DNA of 8,830 nt from Rhizobacter sp. (GTDB lineage: Bacteria; Pseudomonadota; Gammaproteobacteria; Burkholderiales; Burkholderiaceae), in assembly GCA_014379885.1 (NCBI GenBank), contig JACMKW010000649.1, positions 1 through 8,830 on the forward strand. The letters run 5' to 3'. A program made the position numbers and the translations under genes. Positions 1-7,411 of this stretch are shown in pieces. Each line of letters starts with the position of its first letter. Position 1 is the first letter of the stretch. Below the pieces are notes generated by a model. That model was not told the origin of the DNA and did not search any database. It worked only from the letters and a program-made list of their open reading frames with translations.

Positions 1-1060
1 CGTCGTCGCGGTTGATCACCATCACGGCCTGCTGGCCGAAGATGCGTGCCTTGGCTGCGGCGTAGGCTTGCATGCTGCCGTGCCAGTCGAGGTGGTCTTG
101 CGTCACGTTGAGCACCACAGCTGCGCTGGGCTCGAAGCCTTGCACGCCATCCAATTGAAAACTGGAAAGCTCCAGCACCCAGACTTCAGGCAAGTGTTCG
201 AACACCGGGCCGGGCGGGGGTGGCGGGATCAGGTGTGGCGGCGGGCCGCCACCGGTGGGGGTGTCGTCGTCGGGTTGGACTGCCTCAGCGGCGACAGGCC
301 CTTCGACAGGCCTGTCCTGAGCCACGTCGAACGGCTCAGGGTGAACGGGTTCATAGGCAACATCTTCAGCGACCGCTTCTTCAGGCTCACTCCCGTCCCC
401 ATTCCGTTCGGACTGACCCTTCGACAAGCTCAGGACTGAAGGCAAGGCTTCGCCTTGTCGAAGTCCTGCCTCATCCTCCACCCGCCCTTCGACAGGCTCA
501 GGGTGAACGGTGATTTCTGCATCAACGGGCACGAGCTCGACGACCGGCTCCGCCGCCAACACATCCGCCAGCGTCTGCAGCATCGTCGGCCCGATGTTGC
601 CGGCCACGGCCACGCGCTTGTCGGCACGCTCAATCAGCTGCGCCGTCATTGAGGTGGTGGTGGTCTTGCCATTGGTGCCGGTGATGGCGATCACCTTGGG
701 CGCATACCCGCGCAGGTCTTTCAGGTCGGCCAAGGCACGGGCGAACAGATCGAGCTCGCCTTGAACCGGCACGCCGGTCTGGTGTGCAAGGCGGACCAGC
801 GCTGTGATGCGCTCATCGGTGGGGGCGAGGCCGGGGCTCTTGAGCACGAGTTGCACACCTTGCAGGGCATCGTCGGCCAGTGCACCACTCAGGCGTTGGG
901 CGGTGGGTGCGTGTTCCTTCAAGGCGGCGTCTTGTGGCGCGGTTTCTCGCGAATCCCACACGCGCACTTGCGCTCCGTGGCCCACGCACCAGCGTGCCAT
1001 TGCCAGGCCCGACTCGCCGAGCCCCAGAACAAGCGCTGTGATGCCCTGCAAGTGATTCAT
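1..1060 (-). CDS. murD: UDP-N-acetylmuramoyl-L-alanine--D-glutamate ligase, 3' end outside window
   Basis: Cytoplasmic ligase that adds D-glutamate to UDP-MurNAc-L-Ala using ATP. The first 353 codons are present; the frame is open to the left edge, so the C-terminal domain is missing here. Seen: an N-terminal nucleotide-type fold starting LVLGLGESG (residues 10-18), the P-loop [11 protein letters not shown] (126-136), GNIGP (154-158), LELSSFQL (296-303; E297 is the expected Mg ligand), [11 protein letters not shown] (318-328; H323 Mg ligand) and AAAKARIF (334-341; K337 the expected carbamylated lysine). The ATG overlaps the mraY stop by four bases (ATGA), and only a weak ribosome binding site is visible, so coupling to mraY is likely. 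Odd: E. coli MurD has about 15 residues between GNIG and LELSSFQL, whereas this one has 138. The extra part (about 172-288) is acidic and proline-rich and contains translated palindromic repeats. I checked this frame codon by codon and found no stop. Motifs on both sides are intact, so I infer a functional enzyme with an expanded loop rather than a pseudogene. Confidence 0.95.
   Translation of the reverse strand, partial: MNHLQGITALVLGLGESGLAMARWCVGHGAQVRVWDSRETAPQDAALKEHAPTAQRLSGALADDALQGVQLVLKSPGLAPTDERITALVRLAHQTGVPVQGELDLFARALADLKDLRGYAPKVIAITGTNGKTTTTSMTAQLIERADKRVAVAGNIGPTMLQTLADVLAAEPVVELVPVDAEITVHPEPVEGRVEDEAGLRQGEALPSVLSLSKGQSERNGDGSEPEEAVAEDVAYEPVHPEPFDVAQDRPVEGPVAAEAVQPDDDTPTGGGPPPHLIPPPPPGPVFEHLPEVWVLELSSFQLDGVQGFEPSAAVVLNVTQDHLDWHGSMQAYAAAKARIFGQQAVMVINRDD
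299..348 (+). repeat. Repeat copy A, long form with internal 24-base segment
   Basis: This copy begins CCCTTCGACAGG (299-310) and ends CTCAGGGTGAACGG (335-348). Those two blocks are directly adjacent in copy C. Between them lie 24 extra bases (311-334), a multiple of three. The unit contains a perfect 12-base palindrome GACAGGCCTGTC (305-316) and an 8-base stem CCTGAGCC/GGCTCAGG (316-323 with 333-340) around a 9-base loop. On the coding strand it encodes [16 protein letters not shown]. Confidence 0.8.
404..468 (+). repeat. Repeat copy B, imperfect hairpin
   Basis: The core CCCTTCGACAAGC (417-429) is followed by sequence that can fold back. CAGGACT (431-437) pairs with AGTCCTG (462-468), and CAAGGC (443-448) pairs with GCCTTG (452-457) around a TTC loop. 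Alternatively CTTCGACAAG (419-428) pairs with CTTGTCGAAG (454-463). On the coding strand it is read in a different frame from copies A and C and encodes [16 protein letters not shown]. Confidence 0.75.
485..510 (+). repeat. Repeat copy C, short form
   Basis: This 26-base unit joins CCCTTCGACAGG (485-496) directly to CTCAGGGTGAACGG (497-510). It is the simplest copy and matches the two ends of copy A exactly. On the coding strand it reads VHPEPVEG, in the same frame as copy A. Confidence 0.85.
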
Positions 1061-2238
1061 CGCAGTTTCAAGCTCGCCAAACCGACCAGGCACAAGAGCA
1101 TGGTGATGATCCAGAACCGCACCACGACCTGCGTTTCTTTCCAACCCGACTTCTCGAAGTGATGGTGCAACGGCGCCATCTTCAAGATGCGCCGGCCAGT
1201 GCCGAACTTCTTCTTCGTGTACTTGAACCAGGCCACCTGCAGCATCACCGACAACGCCTCGGCCACAAACACGCCGCCCATGATGGAGAGAACAATCTCT
1301 TGGCGCGTGATGACGGCGATTGTGCCGAGCGCGCCACCCAGCGAGAGCGCGCCCACGTCGCCCATGAACACTTGTGCGGGATGGGTGTTGAACCACAAAA
1401 AGGCAAGGCCTGCCCCTGCCATCGCCGCGCAGAAGATCAGCAGCTCACCCGCCCCGGGGATGTACGGAAAGAGCAGGTACTTGCTGTACACCGAGCTTCC
1501 CGTCACATAGGCGAACACACCCAGCGCCGAGCCCACCATCACCACCGGCATGATGGCCAGGCCGTCGAGGCCGTCAGTGAGGTTCACCGCGTTGCTCGTG
1601 CCCACGATCACGAGGTAGGTGAGGATGATGAAACCGAACACACCCAGCGGGTAGCTCACGCTCTTGACGAACGGAATCAGCAAGTCGGCCTTGGGCGGCA
1701 AGTCATTCGAGAAGCCGCTTTGCACCCAACGCAAAAAGAGTTCAAGCACACGCAGGTTCGACGTTTCCGACACGCTGAACGCCAGGTACAGCGCAGCCAC
1801 CAGGCCGATCAGCGATTGCCACAGGTACTTCTCTTTCGACGGCATGCCCTCGGGGTTCTTGTGCACCACCTTGCGCCAGTCGTCTGACCAACCAATCGCG
1901 CCAAAGCCCAGCGTCACCAGCATCACGATCCACACAAAGCGGTTGCTCCAGTCGAACCACAACAGCGTTGACACCGCAATGCCGATGAGGATGAGCACAC
2001 CGCCCATGGTGGGTGTACCGCTCTTGGCCAAGTGCGCCTGCACGCCGTACTCGCGAATGGGTTGGCCGATCTTCAGCTCGGCGAGGCGGCGGATCACCCA
2101 GGGCCCGAAGGCCAGGCCGATCAACAGTGCCGTCATCGCGGCGAGCACCGCACGGAATGTGAGGTACTGAAAGACGCGCAGAAAACCCAGTTGCTCGGGG
2201 TACAGGCCCTGCAGCCACTGGGCGAGGCTAAGCAGCAT
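1057..2238 (-). CDS. mraY: Phospho-N-acetylmuramoyl-pentapeptide transferase
   Basis: Inner-membrane enzyme that transfers phospho-MurNAc-pentapeptide from UDP to undecaprenyl phosphate, making lipid I. The 393-residue protein is very hydrophobic and compatible with the family's ten membrane segments. Seen: GTPTMGG (74-80), the aspartate pair SDDWRK (D119, D120), [17 protein letters not shown] (212-228), [12 protein letters not shown] (291-302; D294) and the histidine motif PLHHHFE (356-362), all expected of an active transferase. It is about 30 residues longer than the E. coli protein; the loop around 160-195 is one place where it appears longer, which I believe is usual in Burkholderiales. 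The ATG lies inside the end of murF (11-base overlap) with AAGGGA upstream, and its stop overlaps the murD start in ATGA. Identification is secure. Confidence 0.98.
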   Translation of the reverse strand: MLLSLAQWLQGLYPEQLGFLRVFQYLTFRAVLAAMTALLIGLAFGPWVIRRLAELKIGQPIREYGVQAHLAKSGTPTMGGVLILIGIAVSTLLWFDWSNRFVWIVMLVTLGFGAIGWSDDWRKVVHKNPEGMPSKEKYLWQSLIGLVAALYLAFSVSETSNLRVLELFLRWVQSGFSNDLPPKADLLIPFVKSVSYPLGVFGFIILTYLVIVGTSNAVNLTDGLDGLAIMPVVMVGSALGVFAYVTGSSVYSKYLLFPYIPGAGELLIFCAAMAGAGLAFLWFNTHPAQVFMGDVGALSLGGALGTIAVITRQEIVLSIMGGVFVAEALSVMLQVAWFKYTKKKFGTGRRILKMAPLHHHFEKSGWKETQVVVRFWIITMLLCLVGLASLKLR

Positions 2239-3694
2239 GGTGTTTGATCCCTTGTTGTTGTGCTTCAGCGGCGGCCTGTGCGGGTGTGTCGACCAGTGCA
2301 GCCACCACCTGTTCCATCTTCATGAAGCGCGAGCCTTTGACCAGCACCGAAGCGCACTCGGGTGCGGCCTTCAAGGCGGCCAGCAAATCGTTGACGGTGT
2401 TGAAGTGGCGCGCTTGGGCGTTGTGTTCGCCACCGAACGCATCGGCGGCGTAGCGGCTCAGGCTGCCGGCCGTCCACAGCGTGTCGATGCCGTGCGTGCG
2501 CGCATAGGCTCCCACTTCGCGGTGGAAGGCGGGGCCATGGTTGCCCACCTCGCCCATGTCACCCAGCACCAGCCAGCGCGGGCCCGACAGCGAGGCCAGA
2601 ACTTCGATGGCTGCGCGTGCTGAATCGGGGTTGGCGTTGTAGGTGTCGTCGATCAGCGTGACCGGCACGCCTTGCACATTCGCCTTCTTCAGCTGCGAAC
2701 GACCCTTCACCGGCTCGAAAGCTTCGAGGCCACGCACGATGGCGTCGAGCGGGCAGCCCGCCGCAAGCGCGCAGGCCGTGACAGCCAGCGCGTTCTTCAC
2801 GTTGTGCCAGCCGGCGATGCGCAACTGCACCGCATGAAACCCGGCGGGTGTGTGCAGCATCAGCGACCAATGGTCCCCTGCCCACTCAGCATCGGCCGTC
2901 ACATCGGCAGCGCCGCGCAGCGCAAAGGTGAGTGTGGGCCGCTTGCCGGCCAGCGTGTGCCACAGCGGGGCAAAGGCGTCGTCGGCCGGGAACACCGCCA
3001 CACCGGCAGGGCCCAAGGCTTCGATGACGGTGCCGTTCTCGCGTGCCACCGCTTCCACCGTGGCCATGAATTCCTGGTGCTCGCGCTGAGCGTTGTTGAC
3101 CAGGGCCACGCTGGGAGCCGTCATGGCTGCGAGCGCAGCAATCTCACCCGGGTGATTCATGCCGAGCTCAACCACACCGGCGCGGTGATGCGTGAAGGAT
3201 GTTGGCCCCTCAGCGCCCGGCGCCTGGGGCACGTCTTGCCGCAGACGCAGCAGCGTGAGCGGCACGCCGATGTCGTTGTTGAAGTTGCCTTGTGTCGAGA
3301 ACGCGCCTTCTCCCCACCAGGCGGTGAGCACCGAGGCCAGCATCTGCGTGACGGTGGTCTTGCCGTTGCTGCCAGTCACTGCGATCAGCGGCAGGTGCAG
3401 ATGCGCACGCCACGCGGCGGCCAGTGCACCCAAGGCCTGCTTGCTGTCGGCCACCTGCAGGCCCGGCAAACCCGCTTCGATCAAGCCGCGCTCGGCCAGG
3501 GCAGCCACCGCACCGGCAGCACGCGCTTGTGGCAAGAAGTCGTGCGCATCGAAACGCTCGCCGCGCAACGTGACGAAAAGGTCACCCGATTGCAGGCTGC
3601 GCGTGTCGGAGTGCACACGGGCAATCTGCACCGCACCATCGCCGATCAAGGTCGAGCCCGGCAGCAAGGCGTGCGCTTGAGTCAGCGTCATCAT
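2228..3694 (-). CDS. murF: UDP-N-acetylmuramoyl-tripeptide--D-alanyl-D-alanine ligase
   Basis: Cytoplasmic ligase that adds the D-Ala-D-Ala dipeptide, completing UDP-MurNAc-pentapeptide. The 488-residue protein shows the Mur ligase layout: an N-terminal substrate domain with VHSDTR (27-32), the P-loop TGSNGKTT (107-114), the MurF-type NFNNDIGVP (137-145), [11 protein letters not shown] (175-185), HNVKNALA (297-304) and a C-terminal domain with [10 protein letters not shown] (349-358) and KGSR (453-456). The first ATG (3694) is favoured over the second, adjacent ATG because GGAGGG lies about eight bases upstream, and it overlaps the murE stop in ATGA. The loop before the VELG strand (about 152-171) seems some 15 residues longer than in E. 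coli MurF. The tail after about 470 is alanine and glutamine rich and probably not catalytic. Confidence 0.97.
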   Translation of the reverse strand: MMTLTQAHALLPGSTLIGDGAVQIARVHSDTRSLQSGDLFVTLRGERFDAHDFLPQARAAGAVAALAERGLIEAGLPGLQVADSKQALGALAAAWRAHLHLPLIAVTGSNGKTTVTQMLASVLTAWWGEGAFSTQGNFNNDIGVPLTLLRLRQDVPQAPGAEGPTSFTHHRAGVVELGMNHPGEIAALAAMTAPSVALVNNAQREHQEFMATVEAVARENGTVIEALGPAGVAVFPADDAFAPLWHTLAGKRPTLTFALRGAADVTADAEWAGDHWSLMLHTPAGFHAVQLRIAGWHNVKNALAVTACALAAGCPLDAIVRGLEAFEPVKGRSQLKKANVQGVPVTLIDDTYNANPDSARAAIEVLASLSGPRWLVLGDMGEVGNHGPAFHREVGAYARTHGIDTLWTAGSLSRYAADAFGGEHNAQARHFNTVNDLLAALKAAPECASVLVKGSRFMKMEQVVAALVDTPAQAAAEAQQQGIKHHAA

Positions 3695-5190
3695 GGCTGC
3701 GCCCTCCGGGCCAGCGCCGTCTGCGCCTCTTGCACATCGGAGAACGGGTGCTTGACGCCCGCAATCTCTTGATCGGGCTCATGCCCCTTGCCGGCAATAA
3801 GGATCACGTCGTGCGGCTGCGCCTGTGTCACTGCATGCGCAATCGCCACACGGCGGTCTTCGATCACCGTGGCGCGATCAGGCCGCGCCATGCCGGCGGC
3901 GATCTGCTTCAGGATCTCGGCAGGCACTTCGTTGCGCGGGTTGTCGCTGGTCACCACCACCTGGTCGGCTTGGCGCTCGGCAATCGCACCCATCAGCGGG
4001 CGCTTGGTCGCGTCGCGGTTGCCCCCGCAGCCGAACACACCCCACAGCTTGCCGCCGCGCTCCTTCGCGAAGGGCCGCAGCGCCTGCAAGGCCTTCTCCA
4101 ATGCGTCGGGTGTGTGGGCGTAATCGACCACCACCGCCGGGCCGCTGCCCGAATCCACCGACTGCATGCGCCCCGGCACCGCGGTGAGCCGCGCGCACAC
4201 GCGGGCCGCATCGGCCAGCGGCACACCCAGCGCACGCAAGCCGCCGATCACCGCCAGCAGGTTGGAGACGTTGTAATCGCCAATCAAGCCGCTGCGCACC
4301 TCGACGGCATGGCCACTTTCATTCAAGGTGAAAGCCAGGCCACCATCGCGGTAGAGCACGTTGCTTGCCATCAGCCGTGCCGACTTCTTGGTGCTGTACG
4401 TCCACACGTCCAGCCCGACCAGGCTGGGTGCCAGCGCCGCACCACGCTCGTCGTCCACGTTGAGCACCGCGGCGCGCAGGCCGGGCCACGCGAAAAGTTG
4501 GGCCTTGGACTGCCAGTAAGCCTCCATGTCGCCGTGGTAGTCGATGTGGTCGCGCGTGAGGTTGGTGAACAAGGCCACCGCGATGCGCGTGCCGGCCATG
4601 CGCTGCTCGACGATGCCGATCGACGAAGCCTCGATGGCGCAGGCCGAGAACCCGCTGTCGACAAAGCGGCGAAGGGCCGTCTGCAGCGTGACCGGGTCGG
4701 GCGTGGTGAGCCCGGTGGACAGCACCGAAGCAGAGGGCGCGGCCGACGACGGCGGTTCGCCCACACCCAGCGTGCCCACCACACCGCAGCGCTGGCCGAG
4801 CAGGCTCAGGGCCTGCGCCATCCACCAGGCCACCGAGGTCTTGCCATTGGTGCCCGTGACGGCCATCACATCCAGGCTGTGGCTGGGGTGATTGAGGTAG
4901 GTGCTGGCAAGTGGGCCGGTGGCCGCCTTGAGGCCGTTCATGGTGGCCACGCGCGTAGCGTCGAACGCAAAGGTTTCGGCACCCTTGGCTTCGACCAGGC
5001 ACGCCGCAGCACCTGCTGCCAGCGCAGCCGGCACAAACTGCCGCCCGTCGTTGGCGTAACCCGGCCAGGCGATGAACGCATCGCCGGCCTGCAGGCGGCG
5101 GCTGTCGGTGCTGAGGTTGTGCACGGCGCGGCTGCGCAACCAGGCCACGGCACTGCCCACGTCATGCAGCGATGTGAGAGAACCTGGCAT
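3691..5190 (-). CDS. murE: UDP-N-acetylmuramoyl-L-alanyl-D-glutamate--2,6-diaminopimelate ligase
   Basis: Cytoplasmic ligase that adds the third stem-peptide residue. The 499-residue length is normal for the family. Seen: STDSRR (27-32) in the UDP-binding domain, the P-loop VTGTNGKTS (111-119), LTTPD (161-165), IEASS (186-190), LTRDHIDYHG (211-220), SKAQLF (228-233; K229 the expected carbamylated lysine), VDYAHTPDALE (355-365) and DNPRNE (416-421). The DNPR motif is the known signature of enzymes that use meso-diaminopimelate rather than lysine, so the cell should make DAP-type peptidoglycan. The ATG overlaps the ftsI stop by one base (TGATG), with a strong GGAGGA nine bases upstream inside ftsI. 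The stop overlaps the murF start by four bases. Confidence 0.98.
   Translation of the reverse strand: MPGSLTSLHDVGSAVAWLRSRAVHNLSTDSRRLQAGDAFIAWPGYANDGRQFVPAALAAGAAACLVEAKGAETFAFDATRVATMNGLKAATGPLASTYLNHPSHSLDVMAVTGTNGKTSVAWWMAQALSLLGQRCGVVGTLGVGEPPSSAAPSASVLSTGLTTPDPVTLQTALRRFVDSGFSACAIEASSIGIVEQRMAGTRIAVALFTNLTRDHIDYHGDMEAYWQSKAQLFAWPGLRAAVLNVDDERGAALAPSLVGLDVWTYSTKKSARLMASNVLYRDGGLAFTLNESGHAVEVRSGLIGDYNVSNLLAVIGGLRALGVPLADAARVCARLTAVPGRMQSVDSGSGPAVVVDYAHTPDALEKALQALRPFAKERGGKLWGVFGCGGNRDATKRPLMGAIAERQADQVVVTSDNPRNEVPAEILKQIAAGMARPDRATVIEDRRVAIAHAVTQAQPHDVILIAGKGHEPDQEIAGVKHPFSDVQEAQTALARRAQP
3702..3707 (-). promoter_or_regulatory. Ribosome binding site for murF inside murE
   Basis: GGAGGG on the minus strand lies seven to eight bases before the ATG at 3694. 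It supports the first of the two adjacent ATG codons as the murF start. Confidence 0.65.
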
Positions 5191-6983
5191 CAGAAGCTCT
5201 CCTCCACCGCAGGCAGCTTGTTCGACACGATTTGCTGCTTCACTTCCAGGTCAGGCTGCACCCCCATGGAGCGCAGCGTCTGCTGTACCACTTCGCTGAA
5301 CACCGGTGCGGCCACGTCGCCGCCGAAGTACTTGCCATCGCTGGGCTCGTCGACCATCACCGCCACCACGATGCGCGGGTTGTTGATCGGCGCCATCCCC
5401 ACGAACCACGAGCGGTACTTCTTGTCGGCGTAGCCCTTGCCTTCTTGCTTGTGCGCGGTACCCGACTTGCCGCCCACCGAGTAGCCCATCACCTGCGCCT
5501 TGGGGCCGGTGCCGCCGGGGCCAGCGGCCATGTGCAGCATCTCGCGCACGGCCTGCGCGGTCTTCGGCGACATCACACGCAGGCCCGGCGCAGCCACGTC
5601 GGACGGCAGGTTCTGGTTCTTGACGATGGAGGTGGGGATCAGCTCGCCATCGCGAGCAAACACGCTGTAGGCGCGCGCCAGCTGAAAGAGGCTCGTCGAC
5701 AGGCCATAGCCGTAGCTCATGGTGGCCTGTTCGATCGGGCGCCAGGTCTTGTAGGGCCGCAGGCGGCCCGTCACCACGCCCGGGAAGTTGATCTGCGGGC
5801 GCTGGCCCAGGCCGACCTGGGTGTACATCTCCCAGATCTCGCGCGGCTGCATCTGCATCGCCATCTTCACGGTGCCGACGTTGCTCGATTTCTGGATCAC
5901 CTGTTGCACCGTCAGGTCGCCGTGCGGGTGGGCGTCGCTGATGGTCGAGCCGGTGATGGTGATGCGCCCAGGCGCCGTCGAGATCACGGTGCTGGGCGTG
6001 ACGCGCCCGCTCTCCAGCGCCAGCGACACGATGAAGGGCTTCATGGTCGAACCGGGCTCGAAGGTGTCGGTCAGTGCGCGGATGCGCAGCTGCGCGCCAG
6101 AGAGGTTGTGGCGGTCGCCAGGTGAGTAACTCGGGAAGTTGGCCAGCGCCAATACCTCGCCGCTTTGCACGTCGAGCACCACCACGCTGCCGGCTTTCGC
6201 CTTGTGCTGGGCCACCGCGTCACGAATGCGCTGGTAGGCATAGAACTGCACCTTGGAGTCGATGGCAAGCTCGATGTCACGCCCGTCCACCGGCTGCACG
6301 CTCTCGCCAATGTCTTCGACCACGCGGCCCAGGCGATCTTTCACCACACGCCGGGTGCCGTTGCGCCCTTGCAGTTCTTTCTGGAACGCGAGCTCGATGC
6401 CTTCCTGGCCTTTTTCTTCCACATTGGTGAAACCGACCACATGCGCGGCGGCCTCGCCTTCGGGGTACTTGCGCTTGAACTCGCGCAGCTGGAACAAGCC
6501 CTTGATGCCCAGTGCCATGGCTTGCTGCGCCACGGGCTCGTCAACCTGCCGGCGCAGCCACACGAAATTGGGGCTGTCGTCGAGCCGGCCTGCCAGCTCG
6601 GTGGGTGTCATGCCCAGCAGCTTGGCGAGGTTGGCGCGCTGGCGCTTGTCGGCCTCGAACTCTTTCGGGATCACCCACAGCGACGGTGCCGGCACGCTGG
6701 CCGCCAAAATCAACCCGTTGCGGTCGGTGATGCGCCCGCGGCTGGCCGACAGGTCAAGCGTGCGCGCGTAGCGGATCTCGCCTTGTTTCAAAAAGAAGTC
6801 GTTGCCGACGATTTGCACGTACACCGCACGGCCGGCCAGCACACAAAAACCCAGGCCCACGAGCCCGACCAGGAACTTGGAGCGCCACGGCGGGGTCTTC
6901 GAGGCCAGCAGCGGGCTGGTCGAATACATCACCGAGCGCACATTGACGGCGCCTGGCTTGGGTTGCTTGTTGGGCGACTTCAC
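5190..6983 (-). CDS. ftsI: Septal peptidoglycan transpeptidase FtsI (PBP3)
   Basis: Class B penicillin-binding protein that crosslinks septal peptidoglycan and works with FtsW and the FtsQLB complex. The 597-residue protein has a basic cytoplasmic tail, one membrane anchor (about 37-58), a periplasmic pedestal domain containing SRGRITDRNG (81-90) and a transpeptidase domain. The three penicillin-binding motifs are intact: STMK (312-315, S312 the nucleophile), SSN (366-368) and KSGT (506-509). The start is GTG at 6983, overlapping the ftsL stop by four bases (GTGA) with a G-rich stretch upstream. An in-frame ATG at codon 19 is an alternative start that would still keep the membrane anchor. The stop overlaps the murE ATG by one base. 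Confidence 0.97.
   Translation of the reverse strand: MKSPNKQPKPGAVNVRSVMYSTSPLLASKTPPWRSKFLVGLVGLGFCVLAGRAVYVQIVGNDFFLKQGEIRYARTLDLSASRGRITDRNGLILAASVPAPSLWVIPKEFEADKRQRANLAKLLGMTPTELAGRLDDSPNFVWLRRQVDEPVAQQAMALGIKGLFQLREFKRKYPEGEAAAHVVGFTNVEEKGQEGIELAFQKELQGRNGTRRVVKDRLGRVVEDIGESVQPVDGRDIELAIDSKVQFYAYQRIRDAVAQHKAKAGSVVVLDVQSGEVLALANFPSYSPGDRHNLSGAQLRIRALTDTFEPGSTMKPFIVSLALESGRVTPSTVISTAPGRITITGSTISDAHPHGDLTVQQVIQKSSNVGTVKMAMQMQPREIWEMYTQVGLGQRPQINFPGVVTGRLRPYKTWRPIEQATMSYGYGLSTSLFQLARAYSVFARDGELIPTSIVKNQNLPSDVAAPGLRVMSPKTAQAVREMLHMAAGPGGTGPKAQVMGYSVGGKSGTAHKQEGKGYADKKYRSWFVGMAPINNPRIVVAVMVDEPSDGKYFGGDVAAPVFSEVVQQTLRSMGVQPDLEVKQQIVSNKLPAVEESF
5200..5205 (-). promoter_or_regulatory. Strong ribosome binding site for murE inside ftsI
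   Basis: GGAGGA on the minus strand lies nine bases before the murE ATG at 5190, within the last codons of ftsI. It fixes the murE start and fits coupled translation across the TGATG junction. Confidence 0.75.
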
Positions 6984-7267
6984 GGCGTGGCCCCCGAAGC
7001 GGCTGGCGCGTGCGTCACGTACTGCGTCACCGCGGGCGTGGCGTTGCGCATCGCCAGACGGTCGCGTGCCACACGCTCCACACGAAGCGGCGTGGCCTGC
7101 GACTGCTTCTCGGCCTTCAGCCGCTCGTGCTCGATGTCGAGCTGGCGCGACTCGCTCTGCGCACGGTCAAGTGCAGCGAACAAGCGGCGCGACTCGTACG
7201 ACACACGTACAAGATAGACGCTGCTGATCACCAGCACCACCAGCAAAAGCAGGTTGATGCGGGTCAT
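6980..7267 (-). CDS. ftsL: Cell division protein FtsL
   Basis: Small bitopic membrane protein that joins FtsB and FtsQ in the divisome and helps activate FtsWI. As called it has 95 residues: MTRIN, a hydrophobic segment (about 4-20), a charged helical region likely to form a coiled coil (about 25-56), then LRVERVARDRLAMRNATP (61-78), which resembles the usual FtsL C-terminal region, and a short Ala/Pro tail. I chose the ATG at 7267 because it puts the membrane segment at the N-terminus as in relatives and has AGGAAA just upstream. The frame is open further upstream to an ATG at 7387, but the added 40 residues (with PPWLHGGGWHEQD) do not look like FtsL. FtsL is poorly conserved, so the assignment also leans on its position between rsmH and ftsI. 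Confidence 0.9.
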   Translation of the reverse strand: MTRINLLLLVVLVISSVYLVRVSYESRRLFAALDRAQSESRQLDIEHERLKAEKQSQATPLRVERVARDRLAMRNATPAVTQYVTHAPAASGATP

Positions 7268-7305
7268 GCCGCTTTCCTGTTCCAAAGCACTGGCGTCTTG
7301 CTCAT
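7264..7305 (-). CDS. Possible 13-codon leader ORF ahead of ftsL
   Basis: On the minus strand, GGAGGT (7313-7318) is followed after seven bases by an ATG and 13 codons (MSKTPVLWNRKAA). The TGA at 7264-7266 overlaps the ftsL ATG in ATGA. The spacing and match to the Shine-Dalgarno consensus are better than those of ftsL itself, and the overlap matches the coupling style of the other junctions. It could be a leader peptide that loads ribosomes onto ftsL. It could equally be chance, or a remnant of an earlier ftsL N-terminus shifted in frame. No function for the peptide is claimed. Confidence 0.35.
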   Translation of the reverse strand: MSKTPVLWNRKAA

Positions 7306-7411
7306 GCCAGCCACCTCCGTGAAGCCATGGTGGGTCGCAGCGCCGCACTGTCGGTGGCCCGACCGCATTGCGCTGGTCGATCCCCATGCACGGGGCCCCT
7401 CGCCCTTCGCT
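7268..7411 (-). other. 144-base gap between rsmH and ftsL
   Basis: This is the only gap over 20 bases between the genes. Besides the candidate leader ORF it contains GGGGCCCC (7392-7399) next to a CCCC/GGGG pair that could form small alternative hairpins, but there is no U-run typical of a terminator. I see no convincing promoter. The rsmH frame stays open after its TGA right through the gap into ftsL, which is not surprising at this GC content. Confidence 0.6.
7273..7278 (-). promoter_or_regulatory. Ribosome binding site for ftsL
   Basis: AGGAAA on the minus strand ends five bases before the ATG at 7267. It supports the short FtsL start over the longer frame, though it is weaker than the GGAGGT found 35 bases further upstream. 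Confidence 0.55.

Larger units (their letters stand above)
299..510 (+). repeat. Cluster of three palindromic repeat copies inside murD
   Basis: Three copies of the core CCCTTCGACARGC lie on the plus strand at 299-311, 417-429 and 485-497, and a 10-base inverted copy lies at 454-463. This looks like the short palindromic repeat family I recall as abundant between genes in high-GC Proteobacteria, including many Burkholderiales. Here all copies fall inside the murD reading frame, in the segment absent from ordinary MurD. Two copies (299-348 and 485-510) translate in the same frame to VHPEP...VEG peptides. The middle copy is read one base off and gives VLSLSKG. The remaining frame of each unit contains TGA, so the elements sit only in frames they leave open. 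The family assignment rests on memory of the motif, not on a search. Confidence 0.85.

Noticed and set aside
404..468. Hairpin in copy B as a transcription terminator
   Set aside because: It lies inside a coding region with no U-run after the stem on either strand, and matches the repeat family instead.
299..510. Insertion of the repeats as evidence that murD is a pseudogene
   Set aside because: The frame is open across the whole segment and the P-loop, metal ligands and carbamylated lysine are all present in one frame.
2672..3772. Plus-strand open frame of 366 codons opposite murF
   Set aside because: It is antisense to murF, of low-complexity composition and without family motifs; a shadow frame.
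3730..5433. Long plus-strand open frame of 567 codons opposite murE
   Set aside because: It lies antisense to a complete, motif-rich murE and the end of ftsI, has an Arg/His/Ala-rich composition and no recognisable domain. It is a shadow of GC-rich codon use.
6165..7217. Plus-strand open frame of 350 codons opposite ftsI and ftsL
   Set aside because: It overlaps two confident genes on the other strand and has no recognisable domain or ribosome site.
7268..7387. N-terminal extension of FtsL to an ATG at 7387
   Set aside because: The added 40 residues are rich in Trp, His, Cys and Gly, unlike FtsL cytoplasmic tails, and the ATG at 7267 has a ribosome site and places the membrane segment as in relatives.
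7382..7399. GGGGCCCC and flanking C/G runs as a terminator after rsmH
   Set aside because: The stems are very short with no U-run, and ftsL follows in the same orientation as part of the cluster.
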